NCBI GenBank assembly: GCA_012837605.1
Contig: DUQV01000043.1
Location: forward strand, 1 to 47,416
Direction: 5' to 3'
Source of the DNA: Clostridiales bacterium
GTDB lineage: Bacteria; Bacillota; Clostridia; Lachnospirales; Lachnospiraceae
DNA: 47,416 nucleotides
Part shown: positions 9,304 to 18,627 of the stretch, in pieces
Position numbering within the stretch: position 1 is the stretch's first letter
Layout of the letters: each line of letters opens with the position of its first letter
Program-made: the position numbers and the translations under genes
The notes under the pieces: model-generated
What the model was told of the DNA's origin: nothing
The model's database searches: none
What the model saw: only the letters and a program-made list of their open reading frames with translations

Positions 9304-10737
9304 ATGGAAAGTTATGATTTGATAGTGATAGGCTCCGGTCCCGGAGGTTATGTGGCGGCCATAAAGGCGGCAAAGCTTGGGAAAAGGACAGCCGTTATAG
9401 AAAAAGGAAAGATTGGCGGTACCTGCCTTAACCGGGGATGCATACCGACAAAGACATTGATGCACAGCACTCATTTTCTTGCAGAGGCAAGGAATATGGA
9501 GAAAACAGGCATAGCATTTACAGATTTAAGCATTGATTACAGCAGGCTTATGGGAAGAAAGGATGAGGTGGTTGATAAGATTCGAAACGGTATTGAATCT
9601 CTTTTCAAAGCAAATGGCATCAAGGTTTATAATGGAACAGCCACAATAACATCTCACAGTACTGTAAGAGTTAAGTTCCAAAACAAAACAGTGCCTCAAA
9701 GCGAGCCGGATGCAATTGATTTGGAAGCAAAAAACATCCTGATTGCAACAGGCTCAGTACCTGTTATTCCAAAAATTGAAGGAGCTAACCTTGAAAATGT
9801 AATAACAAGTGATGAGCTGCTGGACGGAGAGGGAAGGCTTTATGATAAGCTTCTAATAATAGGCGGCGGTGTAATAGGTATAGAGATGGCCACTATTTAT
9901 AATGAACTTGGCTGCGAAGTGGAAATTATTGAGGCTTTGGACAGGATATTACCCGGTATGGACAAAGAAATTTCCCAAAGTATTGCCATGGGTCTGAAGA
10001 AGAAGGGTATAAAAATTCACACAGGAGCCAAGGTGGTTAAGATCTCGGAGGGCGGCTTAGGCGGACTGATATGTGAATATATTGAAAAGGATAATATTAA
10101 ATCGACTGAAGCAGAGGGTATTCTGCTGTCTGTGGGAAGACGTTCATATACGGAAGGATTATTCAGTGAAGATGTGACTCCTGAGATGGACGGAGCGCAT
10201 ATTAAGGTTAATGCTGATTTTGAAACAAGTATTCCCGGTCTATATGCAATAGGAGATGTGATTCGGGGGAAACAGCTTGCCCATGCGGCCTCATCACAGG
10301 GTATAGCTGCAGTGGAAAGAATATGCGGACTTAATCCTTCCATTGATTTAGATGTAATTCCGTCATGCATCTATACGATACCGGAGGTTGCTTCTGTGGG
10401 GATGAGTGAAACGGAAGCTAAAGACTTGGGCTATGAGGTGAAGATCGGCAAATACCCTATGCTTGGAAACAGTAAGACGCTGCTGTCCATGGGAGAGCGG
10501 GGCTTTATAAAGCTGGTATGTGATGCCGATACAGGAAGACTCTTAGGGGCACAGCTTCTGTGCGACAGAGCGACTGATATTGTTGGTGAACTGGCTTTGG
10601 CAATATCTAAGAAGCTAACCTATAAGGATTTGGAGTCGATTATTCGCCCGCATCCTACTTATGAAGAGGCCATAACTGAGGCTGCGGGTGATATAGATAA
10701 TATGGCTGTTCACGTTATGCCCAGAAGGACATTATAG
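9304..10737 (+). CDS. lpdA: Dihydrolipoyl dehydrogenase
   Basis: DLIVIGSGPGGYVAAIKAAKLG, redox motif GGTCLNRGCIPTK, C-terminal HPTYEEAITEAA. Confidence 0.96.
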   Translation: MESYDLIVIGSGPGGYVAAIKAAKLGKRTAVIEKGKIGGTCLNRGCIPTKTLMHSTHFLAEARNMEKTGIAFTDLSIDYSRLMGRKDEVVDKIRNGIESLFKANGIKVYNGTATITSHSTVRVKFQNKTVPQSEPDAIDLEAKNILIATGSVPVIPKIEGANLENVITSDELLDGEGRLYDKLLIIGGGVIGIEMATIYNELGCEVEIIEALDRILPGMDKEISQSIAMGLKKKGIKIHTGAKVVKISEGGLGGLICEYIEKDNIKSTEAEGILLSVGRRSYTEGLFSEDVTPEMDGAHIKVNADFETSIPGLYAIGDVIRGKQLAHAASSQGIAAVERICGLNPSIDLDVIPSCIYTIPEVASVGMSETEAKDLGYEVKIGKYPMLGNSKTLLSMGERGFIKLVCDADTGRLLGAQLLCDRATDIVGELALAISKKLTYKDLESIIRPHPTYEEAITEAAGDIDNMAVHVMPRRTL

Positions 10738-10747
10738 GGCATTATTC

Positions 10748-10817
10748 AGAACAATTGTTTGTATTTTATATTGACTTGTTCCTTCTGATTTGTTATAATG
10801 AATTAGAACAAATGTTT
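10748..10817 (+). promoter_or_regulatory. Promoter with two LexA-like SOS boxes
   Basis: Box 1 GAACAATTGTTT (10749-10760); TTGACT (10771-10776)-N17-TATAAT (10794-10799); box 2 GAACAAATGTTT (10806-10817). Confidence 0.75.
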
Positions 10818-10835
10818 GCTTTGCAGGAGGAACAT

Positions 10836-12353
10836 ATGATTATTCAAGAAGGTATGTCAATCCAAAGGAAATTGGAGATTCTGTCCGATGCTGCGAAATT
10901 TGATGTAGCCTGTACTTCCAGCGGTGTAGACCGTAAGGGCAATCAAACAGGTATCGGAAACAGTCTTGCCTGCGGTATTTGCCATACCTTTTCTGCTGAC
11001 GGAAGATGCATATCATTGCTAAAGATATTGTTTACAAATGAATGTATATTTGATTGCAAATACTGCATTAACCGCTCATCTAATGATGTGGTTCGGGCTT
11101 CATTTACCCCGAAAGAGTTATGTGAGCTGACCATAGAGTTTTACCGGAGAAATTATATTGAAGGGTTATTCTTAAGCTCCGGAATAAAGGTGAGTCCAAA
11201 TCATACTATGGAGCTGATTTTTGAAACATTAAGAATGCTTAGGGAAGAGTATCATTTTAACGGATATATTCATTGTAAGGCTATTCCGGGTTCTGATCCT
11301 GTGTTAATCGAGGCTATAGGATGGTATGCAGACAGAATGAGTGTTAATCTGGAGTTTCCGACAGCCGAGAGCCTTAAGCAATTAGCTCCGCATAAGAACA
11401 GAAAGAATATTCTTAAGCCTATGCGTCAGATACAGCTTAGAAGAGAAAGTAATAATGAATATTTAGGGATACACGATAATAAACAACCGCATTATAATGC
11501 TCCGGTACTAAGGGACGATGTTTTCGGTATGGATTCTATATATAATAAAGGACCAAGCAACGATAACAGTCTTCTGAAGATTGACGATGTGAATTATAAA
11601 GGCGGCATTTCTTTATATAAGAGACCATCCATAAAAAGGGATAAGTTCGTCCCTGCAGGGCAGAGCACTCAGATGATTATCGGAGCTACTGAAGAAAGTG
11701 ATTATCAGATAATGTCAGTCTCTCAGTCTTTATATGATAATTTCAACTTAAAGCGAGTATTCTATTCGGCATTTGTAAATGTTAATGATGACAGTAATTT
11801 GCCGTCCACACAAGACGGTCCGCCTTTGCTGCGTGAGCATCGCTTATATCAGGCGGATTGGTTAATCAGGTTTTATGGCTTTAGGATTTCTGAGCTTCTG
11901 ACTGAGAAGAACCCTAATTTTAATGTATTTCTTGATCCGAAATGTGATTGGGCTATCAGACATTTGGAGATGTTTCCGGTGGAAGTTAACAAGGCGGATT
12001 ATCGAACTTTACTTAGAGTTCCCGGTATTGGTGTAAATTCCGCACGAAGAATAATTGCGGCACGTAAAACTGCTGTGCTTGGTTTTAAAGATTTAAAAGC
12101 AATGGGTATCGTACTGAAAAGAGCTGTATACTTCATAACCTGTAACGGCAGGATGATGTACCCGATAAAACTGAATGAGGATTTTATCACCAGAGAGCTT
12201 CTGACCGCTAATGACAGACTTCCATATGGAATTGACAGAGATATTACCTACAAACAGCTGTCATTATTTGATGATATAAGCTTTAAGTCTGATTATAAGC
12301 AGGATGCCAAGACGGACATCAAGCTTGTGCCGCAGAGATATTCACCGATTTAG
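10836..12353 (+). CDS. Putative DNA modification/repair radical SAM protein (TIGR03916-like) with C-terminal helix-hairpin-helix
   Basis: Cluster motif CIFDCKYCINR; LLRVPGIGVNSARRIIAAR HhH. ATG at 10836 after GCAGGAGG; the ORF-track start at 10755 lies in the promoter. Confidence 0.92.
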   Translation: MIIQEGMSIQRKLEILSDAAKFDVACTSSGVDRKGNQTGIGNSLACGICHTFSADGRCISLLKILFTNECIFDCKYCINRSSNDVVRASFTPKELCELTIEFYRRNYIEGLFLSSGIKVSPNHTMELIFETLRMLREEYHFNGYIHCKAIPGSDPVLIEAIGWYADRMSVNLEFPTAESLKQLAPHKNRKNILKPMRQIQLRRESNNEYLGIHDNKQPHYNAPVLRDDVFGMDSIYNKGPSNDNSLLKIDDVNYKGGISLYKRPSIKRDKFVPAGQSTQMIIGATEESDYQIMSVSQSLYDNFNLKRVFYSAFVNVNDDSNLPSTQDGPPLLREHRLYQADWLIRFYGFRISELLTEKNPNFNVFLDPKCDWAIRHLEMFPVEVNKADYRTLLRVPGIGVNSARRIIAARKTAVLGFKDLKAMGIVLKRAVYFITCNGRMMYPIKLNEDFITRELLTANDRLPYGIDRDITYKQLSLFDDISFKSDYKQDAKTDIKLVPQRYSPI

Positions 12354-12418
12354 TTCGTATGACAGACTTATACCACAGAGATTTTTGTTGGCTTAATCCG
12401 ATCATTTGGAGGTTTATT

Positions 12419-13213
12419 ATGGATAACACCAAAATATTCGTTTGTGAGAACAGCATTGACGGGATCTTTACTGCGATTTATCAGGCTTGGAGTTCAGGCT
12501 ATGGACATGCTAACGTAAAGATTGAAGAACAATGCGACAAGAATAATTATTCAAATATGGAGCTGTTCTCAGAATATATTATTGTAAAGACTGATTTTGA
12601 TAAGGCATTGAAGGTCTCTAAGTCTGTTAAGAATAAGATTTCCCAAGAGGCTTTTGATATGGTTTGTCGGGCTGCTTTGTCCGACTATCAGGGAAAGGGA
12701 GATTTGATATACAGATTCCTGATTCTTGGTTTTCATATGGGAGGCAAGATAGTAAACCATTTAAGTCATGAGGTGGTTAACCGGATATTTAAGCTGAACA
12801 GATATGTTAATTATGAGGTGCATCATCTGCTTGGATTTATCCGATTCTCCGAACAGGACAACAGGATACTGACATCCATAATTCACCCCAAGAATAATGT
12901 GCTTTCATTGGTGACACCGCATTTTGCGGATAGGCTACCTAATGAAAAATTTGTTATATTTGACGGAAACAGGAATATCTGCTCACTCCATGTGCCGGGC
13001 AAATCTTGGATTATTGCTGAGATACCCGGAATTGAAAAAAATGACTGTCGGGATATTGTTGATGATGAATATGGTAATCTGTGGAAAGCGTTTTTTGATA
13101 ACATTGCTATCAAAGAGAGAGTTAATCCCAAGCTTCAGAGAAACAATCTTCCTTTACGATTTAGAAAGGATATGACCGAATTTATTACAGGAAATGCAAT
13201 CTCTACGCTTTAG
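12419..13213 (+). CDS. TIGR03915-like DNA-metabolism protein, partner of the radical SAM protein
   Basis: MDNTKIFVCENSIDGIFTAIYQAW...; KINRY-like segment (FKLNRYVNYEVHHLLGFIRF), SPLVTPHFADRLPNE-like segment; immediately downstream of the radical SAM gene. Confidence 0.87.
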   Translation: MDNTKIFVCENSIDGIFTAIYQAWSSGYGHANVKIEEQCDKNNYSNMELFSEYIIVKTDFDKALKVSKSVKNKISQEAFDMVCRAALSDYQGKGDLIYRFLILGFHMGGKIVNHLSHEVVNRIFKLNRYVNYEVHHLLGFIRFSEQDNRILTSIIHPKNNVLSLVTPHFADRLPNEKFVIFDGNRNICSLHVPGKSWIIAEIPGIEKNDCRDIVDDEYGNLWKAFFDNIAIKERVNPKLQRNNLPLRFRKDMTEFITGNAISTL

Positions 13214-13293
13214 TAAGTGAATGTGCATAATTCATTTTTCATTGAGGAATACTAAGCGAGTAAACAATATCAAGAATTTAAGGAGGAGTACTC

Positions 13294-13656
13294 ATGAAAA
13301 AGAGAATGGGCATATTCATTGCCTTATGCTGTGTTATAATGATTGCATTTTCGGCATGTGCTGCAAATGAGCAAGATAATACCAATCCTACACGAAGAAA
13401 TACTGACGGTACAAATAATAACAATACTACTAATAACTGGGATGGTGATGCAACTAACGGTTCTAACAGAGACAATAATGCAACGAGTGATTTTAACAAT
13501 ACACCCGGAGGTGGCGGCAATAGTAACACCACGGGAGGAACAACCGGAGGCACAAATAATAACACTACCGGCGGAACAACCGGTAATACTACAGGTGGGA
13601 CAACCGGTGGCATGAACGGCGGAGCCGGTACGGACACCAGATCTACCATTCCGTAG
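13294..13656 (+). CDS. Small putative lipoprotein with Asn/Thr/Gly low-complexity tail
   Basis: Lipobox-like signal MKKRMGIFIALCCVIMIAFSACAANE; tail TTGGTTGGTNNNTTGGTTGN...; AAGGAGG SD. Confidence 0.7.
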   Translation: MKKRMGIFIALCCVIMIAFSACAANEQDNTNPTRRNTDGTNNNNTTNNWDGDATNGSNRDNNATSDFNNTPGGGGNSNTTGGTTGGTNNNTTGGTTGNTTGGTTGGMNGGAGTDTRSTIP

Positions 13657-13696
13657 AGTTGTAAATATTAATGAGTGTTTTGAGAATGTTTAAAAT

Positions 13697-13733
13697 AAAA
13701 ATCCTTCAGGTTTATAGTGCCGGGAGGATTTTT
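13697..13733 (+). terminator. Rho-independent terminator after the small lipoprotein gene
   Basis: AAAAATCCT ... AGGATTTTT inverted repeat ending in a T run. Confidence 0.7.
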
Positions 13734-13755
13734 GCCATATTATAAATGTTTAGTT

Positions 13756-13843
13756 CAACTTGTCGAACCATTAGGTTCAACTTGTCTAACCAATTCGCAT
13801 GACTTGCCTAACCAATTCGCATGACTTGCCTAACCAATTTACG
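13756..13843. repeat. Four-copy 22-bp imperfect tandem repeat
   Basis: CAACTTGTCGAACCATTAGGTT / CAACTTGTCTAACCAATTCGCA / TGACTTGCCTAACCAATTCGCA / TGACTTGCCTAACCAATTTACG. Confidence 0.85.
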
Positions 13844-13871
13844 TTCATCCATGGAATCTTTGTCTATAATT

Positions 13872-14360
13872 TTATGGATCAATCCGATTACCTCGGATAT
13901 TTCTGCATAGTATTTTTTCAAATATGAGTCCGGTCAGAAACCATATCGGAGCATAATCAAATCTTATTACTCCCTTAATATTAAGTTTTGCTTTACTGTA
14001 ATCCCAAGGACACGCTCTGTATTTTTTCAAAAGGACTCCTGTAGAGAATTCTGTTAAATATATAATTACTGCATATACACCTCCTCTTAGCAGAGCACTC
14101 CTTTTCTCCAGTCTTGAACAAATGGGAGATAAACATGCTGCCATTCCATATATAGGAAACATCCATACAGAAGTCCGACATAAAAGAGTTCTGTCATTCT
14201 TTTTCCACTTTTTAATGGAACATAAGCCTGTCCAGAAGCATTCAAGGCACCATCCGCATAGACCGCAGAGTATGAAATTTTTCATAAAATTTTTCTTCAT
14301 AGATATAGTATCTGCTTTATGTGGTCTTCCTATGCTAAGATTGATAGATATTATTGTCAA
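13872..14360 (-). CDS. Putative ABC_trans_CmpB-type membrane protein (PF06541-like)
   Basis: FILCGLCGWCLECFWTGL, WDYSKAKLNIKGVIRFDYAPIWFLTGLIFE typical of this family. Start uncertain (probably an internal Met). Confidence 0.7.
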   Translation of the reverse strand: MTIISINLSIGRPHKADTISMKKNFMKNFILCGLCGWCLECFWTGLCSIKKWKKNDRTLLCRTSVWMFPIYGMAACLSPICSRLEKRSALLRGGVYAVIIYLTEFSTGVLLKKYRACPWDYSKAKLNIKGVIRFDYAPIWFLTGLIFEKILCRNIRGNRIDP

Positions 14361-14441
14361 ACACTGAAAGGATAGTAAGAGTAGAATTGATTATACAAGA
14401 ATAAGGAAAGTAAAGGATAAACACCGATTACAAAGGAGAAT

Positions 14442-14495
14442 ATGCAGAAGAATAAAAATGCTAAAAGACAATCCATAGAACACAATGATGTTTAA
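14442..14495 (+). CDS. Possible 17-aa small protein
   Basis: ATG...TAA reads MQKNKNAKRQSIEHNDV; AAAGGAG SD just upstream; terminator starts at the stop codon. Confidence 0.4.
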   Translation: MQKNKNAKRQSIEHNDV

Positions 14496-14528
14496 GCAAG
14501 CAAAAAAATTTTTGCTGGCTTTTTTTAT
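14494..14528 (+). terminator. Rho-independent terminator
   Basis: AAGCAAGCAAAAA-AA-TTTTTGCTGGCTT (one mismatch) followed by a T run. Confidence 0.8.
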
Positions 14529-14703
14529 ATATATGTCTTATAATAAAATTTATATAATTTTCAAGAAAATATGTCCGATCTTATATAGAAGATATATGTG
14601 GTGATGAGCATATTATCTTACTTCGACCGATACAAAATCGTCTTGCAGGTACATCAAGTTTACTTGAAATACAGAAATAAGTAAAGAAAAAGGGGTTCAG
14701 TAA

Positions 14704-15606
14704 ATGTCTGAAAATTATGAATACACCATTGTTAAAAAACTTAAACTTGCCGATGCAATATATCTTATGGATATAAAAGCACCCAGAGTGGCGGCTAATT
14801 GCTATCCGGGACAGTTTATAATACTTATTGTTGATGAAAAAGGTGAACGTATACCACTTACCATATGTGATTATGACAGAGCAGAGGGAACTGTGACTAT
14901 TGTTTTTCAGGCTCTGGGAAAATCTACGAAGTTATTGGCTGAATATGATGTGGGAGAGGCGGTTCGTGACTTTACCGGTCCTCTCGGTCAGGTCTCGGAG
15001 CTGGTGAAAATGCCAAGCGAGGAGTTAAAAAAGAAGAAGGTGCTTTTTGTTGCAGGCGGAGTGGGAGCAGCTCCTGTATATCCACAGATAAAGTGGATGA
15101 AGGAGAACGGATATGAAGCCGATTGCATTATAGGGGCAAGAAATAAGGAATTAGTCATTCTTGAGGATGAGATAAGAAAGTATGCTAAAAATGTCTATAT
15201 AACTACTGATGACGGCACATATGGAATGAAGGGAAATGTAAATGATGCAATTAAATATCTTGTAAATGAGAAGAAGAATATTTATGATATAATTGTAGCA
15301 ATTGGTCCTATGATTATGATGAAGTATGTATGTATTCTTACTAAAGAGCTTGAAATTAGGACTATAGTGAGCATGAACCCTATTATGGTTGATGGAACCG
15401 GTATGTGTGGAGCATGCAGATTAACTGTAGGTGATGAAGTTAAATTTGCCTGTGTGGACGGTCCGGAGTTTGACGGGCATCTGGTTAATTTTGATGAAGC
15501 CATGAAGCGTCTTTCAATGTACAAAACGGTTGAAGGCAGAAGTAAGCTCAGAGAGAAAGAGGGAGATACTCATCATCATAAGGGCTGTGAATGTCATAAT
15601 TCGTAA
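14704..15606 (+). CDS. nfnA: Ferredoxin:NADP oxidoreductase alpha subunit / sulfide dehydrogenase-like FAD/NAD-binding protein
   Basis: KKVLFVAGGVGAAPVYPQIKW; MCGACRLTVGDEVKFACVDGPEFDGHLVNFDE; adjacent to the GltA-like subunit. Confidence 0.9.
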   Translation: MSENYEYTIVKKLKLADAIYLMDIKAPRVAANCYPGQFIILIVDEKGERIPLTICDYDRAEGTVTIVFQALGKSTKLLAEYDVGEAVRDFTGPLGQVSELVKMPSEELKKKKVLFVAGGVGAAPVYPQIKWMKENGYEADCIIGARNKELVILEDEIRKYAKNVYITTDDGTYGMKGNVNDAIKYLVNEKKNIYDIIVAIGPMIMMKYVCILTKELEIRTIVSMNPIMVDGTGMCGACRLTVGDEVKFACVDGPEFDGHLVNFDEAMKRLSMYKTVEGRSKLREKEGDTHHHKGCECHNS

Positions 15607-15666
15607 TACAGAATAAATATTCATTAATTAAACACTGGACTTTATTGATAAGGAGATTAGACTATT

Positions 15667-17052
15667 GTGGATGTTTTAAAGAAAGTACCGATAAAAGAAC
15701 AGAATCCGGATGTCAGAATCAACAATTTTGATGAGGTTTGTCTTGGTTATAATATAGATGAAGCAGTGCTTGAGGCCGGCAGATGCATTCAGTGCAAGAA
15801 TCCAAGATGTGTTAAGGGATGCCCTGTATCAATTGATATTCCGGGCTTCATTAATGCAATTGTTCAGAAGGATATTGAAGAATCATATCGGATTATTAAT
15901 AAATATTCTGCATTGCCCGCTATATGCGGCAGAGTGTGTCCTCAGGAAACTCAATGTGAGCAGAATTGTATCCGAGGTATCAAGGGTGATCCGGTATCTA
16001 TAGGAAAGCTGGAGAGATTTACAGCTGATTGGGCCAGAGAGAATAATATAAAACCCAAAGCCCCTGAAAAGAAGAACGGAATAAAAGTTGCAGTCATAGG
16101 ATCCGGACCGGCAGGCTTGACCTGTGCTAAGGAAATGGCAGAACGGGGCTATGATGTAACTGTATTTGAAGCTCTCCATGAACCCGGAGGGGTATTGGTG
16201 TATGGTATTCCTGAGTTCAGACTTCCCAAGGAAGCTGTAGTGAAACCGGAAATCGAAAACATAAAGGCATTGGGTGTAAAAATTGAGACCAATGTTATTG
16301 TAGGAAAAAGCGTAACGATAGATGAACTTATGAATGAAGAAGGCTTTGAGGCGGTATTTATCGGCACAGGAGCAGGACTTCCCAAATTTATGGGTATACC
16401 TGGGGAGAATGCCAATGGTGTATTTTCCGCTAATGAATATCTTACAAGAAGCAATCTGATGAAAGCATTTGATAATAACTATGATACACCTATTATTACG
16501 GGAAAAAAGGTTGCTGTGGTCGGTGGTGGAAATGTGGCAATGGACGCAGCAAGGACTGCTAGAAGACTTGGTGCTGAAGTAATGATTGTATACAGAAGAA
16601 GTGAAGCAGAGCTTCCGGCAAGAGTTGAAGAGGTACATCATGCCAAGGAAGAGGGAATTAAATTTTATCTTTTGACCAATCCGAAGGAAATATTAGTTGA
16701 TGAAAACGGATGGGTTAAAGGAATGAGATGCGTTAAAATGGAGCTTGGAGATGAAGATAATTCGGGAAGAAGAAGACCCGTCGAGATTGAAGGCTCTGAT
16801 TTTACCCTAGAGCTGGATACGGTAATTATATCAATAGGAACAAGCCCCAATCCTCTTATTACATCTACGACAAAGGGGCTAAAGAGCAACAGGCACGGAT
16901 GCATAGTTGCCGATGAAGCAACCGGTGTGACATCTCGGGACGGAATATTTGCAGGTGGTGATGCTGTAACAGGTGCCGCCACGGTAATATTAGCCATGGG
17001 AGCCGGTAAAGCAGCTGCCGAGGCAATGGACAATTACTTAAGAAACAGATAA
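15667..17052 (+). CDS. nfnB: NADPH-dependent glutamate synthase small-subunit-like / NfnB
   Basis: CIQCKNPRCVKGCPVSIDIPGFI; GSGPAGLTCAKEMAERGYDVTVFEALHEPGGVLVYGIPEFRLPK; GGGNVAMDAARTARRLGA. Start codon at 15667 is GTG. Confidence 0.93.
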   Translation: MDVLKKVPIKEQNPDVRINNFDEVCLGYNIDEAVLEAGRCIQCKNPRCVKGCPVSIDIPGFINAIVQKDIEESYRIINKYSALPAICGRVCPQETQCEQNCIRGIKGDPVSIGKLERFTADWARENNIKPKAPEKKNGIKVAVIGSGPAGLTCAKEMAERGYDVTVFEALHEPGGVLVYGIPEFRLPKEAVVKPEIENIKALGVKIETNVIVGKSVTIDELMNEEGFEAVFIGTGAGLPKFMGIPGENANGVFSANEYLTRSNLMKAFDNNYDTPIITGKKVAVVGGGNVAMDAARTARRLGAEVMIVYRRSEAELPARVEEVHHAKEEGIKFYLLTNPKEILVDENGWVKGMRCVKMELGDEDNSGRRRPVEIEGSDFTLELDTVIISIGTSPNPLITSTTKGLKSNRHGCIVADEATGVTSRDGIFAGGDAVTGAATVILAMGAGKAAAEAMDNYLRNR

Positions 17053-17073
17053 AGATATTATTTTGGAGGAAAT

Positions 17074-18618
17074 ATGAACTACATTTTAAGCAATATGACA
17101 ATTTTGTTTTTAATAATAATTTCGTCATTTGCCCTACTGTTATTATTAGTATTTGTTTTCATCAGGATCGGCAGGTTAAGGAGAAGACTTGAAGAAGCAT
17201 ATCAGGATAATATGACTGTCAGTTCGGATTATAAGAAACTTGAGTCATTGTATCAGGATACCGTAGACGCATATAATAAGCTGACTGTCCGATACGATGA
17301 GCTTCATAAGAACAAGGAGAGCATCAAAAAGCTTGCTTACACGGATCATTTGACAGAGCTTCCCAATCGTATTGCATTTGTTGAAATGCTGGATAATATT
17401 ATGCTTACATTGCGCAGCGATGAAATTATAGGTGTTATGGATATTGATCTTGATAATTTTAAGAATATAAATGACACCTTGGGTCATTCATATGGAGATG
17501 AACTGCTTATTGATGTTACTCACAGATTAAAACAGGTAATGGATGAGAACGATTACCTGGCAAGAATAGGCGGAGATGAGTTTATTATTCTTACGCAGAA
17601 TCTTAAAGATACGGTATCCTATGAGGAAAAAATCAGAAAGGTAAGAAATGTATTTTCATATCCGTTTGAATTATCCTCTAAGGAGTATTTTGTTACAGTC
17701 AGTATAGGAATTGCCTTTGCACCAAAGGATGGGAAGACAGCTCAAACTATTATTAAAAATGTAGATACGGCAATGTATGTGGCTAAGGCAAATGGGAAGA
17801 ATACATATGCATATTATGAGTCTTCATTAAATCAGATACTGACCGATAAAATCGAGATTCTATCTGAGCTAAGAAAGGCTATCGAAAAGAAAGAGTTTGT
17901 TCTGTTTTATCAGGCTCAGATGGATCTTATGCATAGAAAAGTATTAGGCTTTGAGGCATTAGTACGCTGGAATCATCCAACCAAAGGGCTGTTACACCCG
18001 AGTGATTTTATTTATCTGGCTGAGGAATCAGGTCTGATTGTACCCATAGGAAAATGGGTATTAGAATCAGCATGTATTCAGCTGAAGAAATGGATGGATA
18101 CGGGATATAATGAAATAAGTATGGCTGTAAATCTGTCTGCAAGACAGTTTAAAGACAAGGATTTTGTTCAGACGGTGCTTGAGGTTATTGAAAACACAGG
18201 TATTGACCCTGCAAGACTTGAGCTTGAAATTACAGAATCAGTTGCATTGGAGGATCTGGATTATACAATAGCAACAATCAAGGAGTTAAAAGCCATAGGT
18301 GTGAGATTTTCATTAGATGATTTTGGAACAGGCTATTCATCCATGAGCTATCTGAAACGGCTGCCTGTAAGCAACCTAAAGATTGATAAGAGCTTTTTGG
18401 ATACTGTTATGGAGGATGTCTGTGACCAGAAAATAATACAGGCTATCATATCCTTAGCAAGAAATCTGGATCTTAATATTATTGCAGAAGGTGTTGAACG
18501 GTCTGAACAGGAGCAATTTCTGCAGGAATCCAACTGCAATATGGCACAGGGATTCTTATACAGTAAACCGCTTCCTAAGGAGATGGCAGAAGAGTTTCTT
18601 AAGAGTGTGAACTTCTAG
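17074..18618 (+). CDS. Membrane-anchored GGDEF-EAL protein
   Basis: N-terminal TM helix and coiled coil; [55 protein letters not shown]. Confidence 0.96.
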   Translation: MNYILSNMTILFLIIISSFALLLLLVFVFIRIGRLRRRLEEAYQDNMTVSSDYKKLESLYQDTVDAYNKLTVRYDELHKNKESIKKLAYTDHLTELPNRIAFVEMLDNIMLTLRSDEIIGVMDIDLDNFKNINDTLGHSYGDELLIDVTHRLKQVMDENDYLARIGGDEFIILTQNLKDTVSYEEKIRKVRNVFSYPFELSSKEYFVTVSIGIAFAPKDGKTAQTIIKNVDTAMYVAKANGKNTYAYYESSLNQILTDKIEILSELRKAIEKKEFVLFYQAQMDLMHRKVLGFEALVRWNHPTKGLLHPSDFIYLAEESGLIVPIGKWVLESACIQLKKWMDTGYNEISMAVNLSARQFKDKDFVQTVLEVIENTGIDPARLELEITESVALEDLDYTIATIKELKAIGVRFSLDDFGTGYSSMSYLKRLPVSNLKIDKSFLDTVMEDVCDQKIIQAIISLARNLDLNIIAEGVERSEQEQFLQESNCNMAQGFLYSKPLPKEMAEEFLKSVNF

Positions 18619-18627
18619 GAGATTAAA

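Noticed and set aside
10755-10835. N-terminal extension of the radical SAM ORF
   Set aside because: This stretch holds the promoter and second LexA-like box; a good SD precedes ATG 10836.
13278-13649. 123-aa minus-strand Val/Pro-rich ORF
   Set aside because: Antisense of the Asn/Thr/Gly low-complexity lipoprotein gene; the repeats come from the opposite strand's codons.
13756-13843. CRISPR array
   Set aside because: Direct 22-bp tandem copies with no spacers and no cas genes nearby.
15883-16641. 252-aa minus-strand ORF
   Set aside because: Lies entirely antisense to nfnB, Cys/Tyr/Phe-rich shadow translation with no family features; coding-strand ORF is clearly real.
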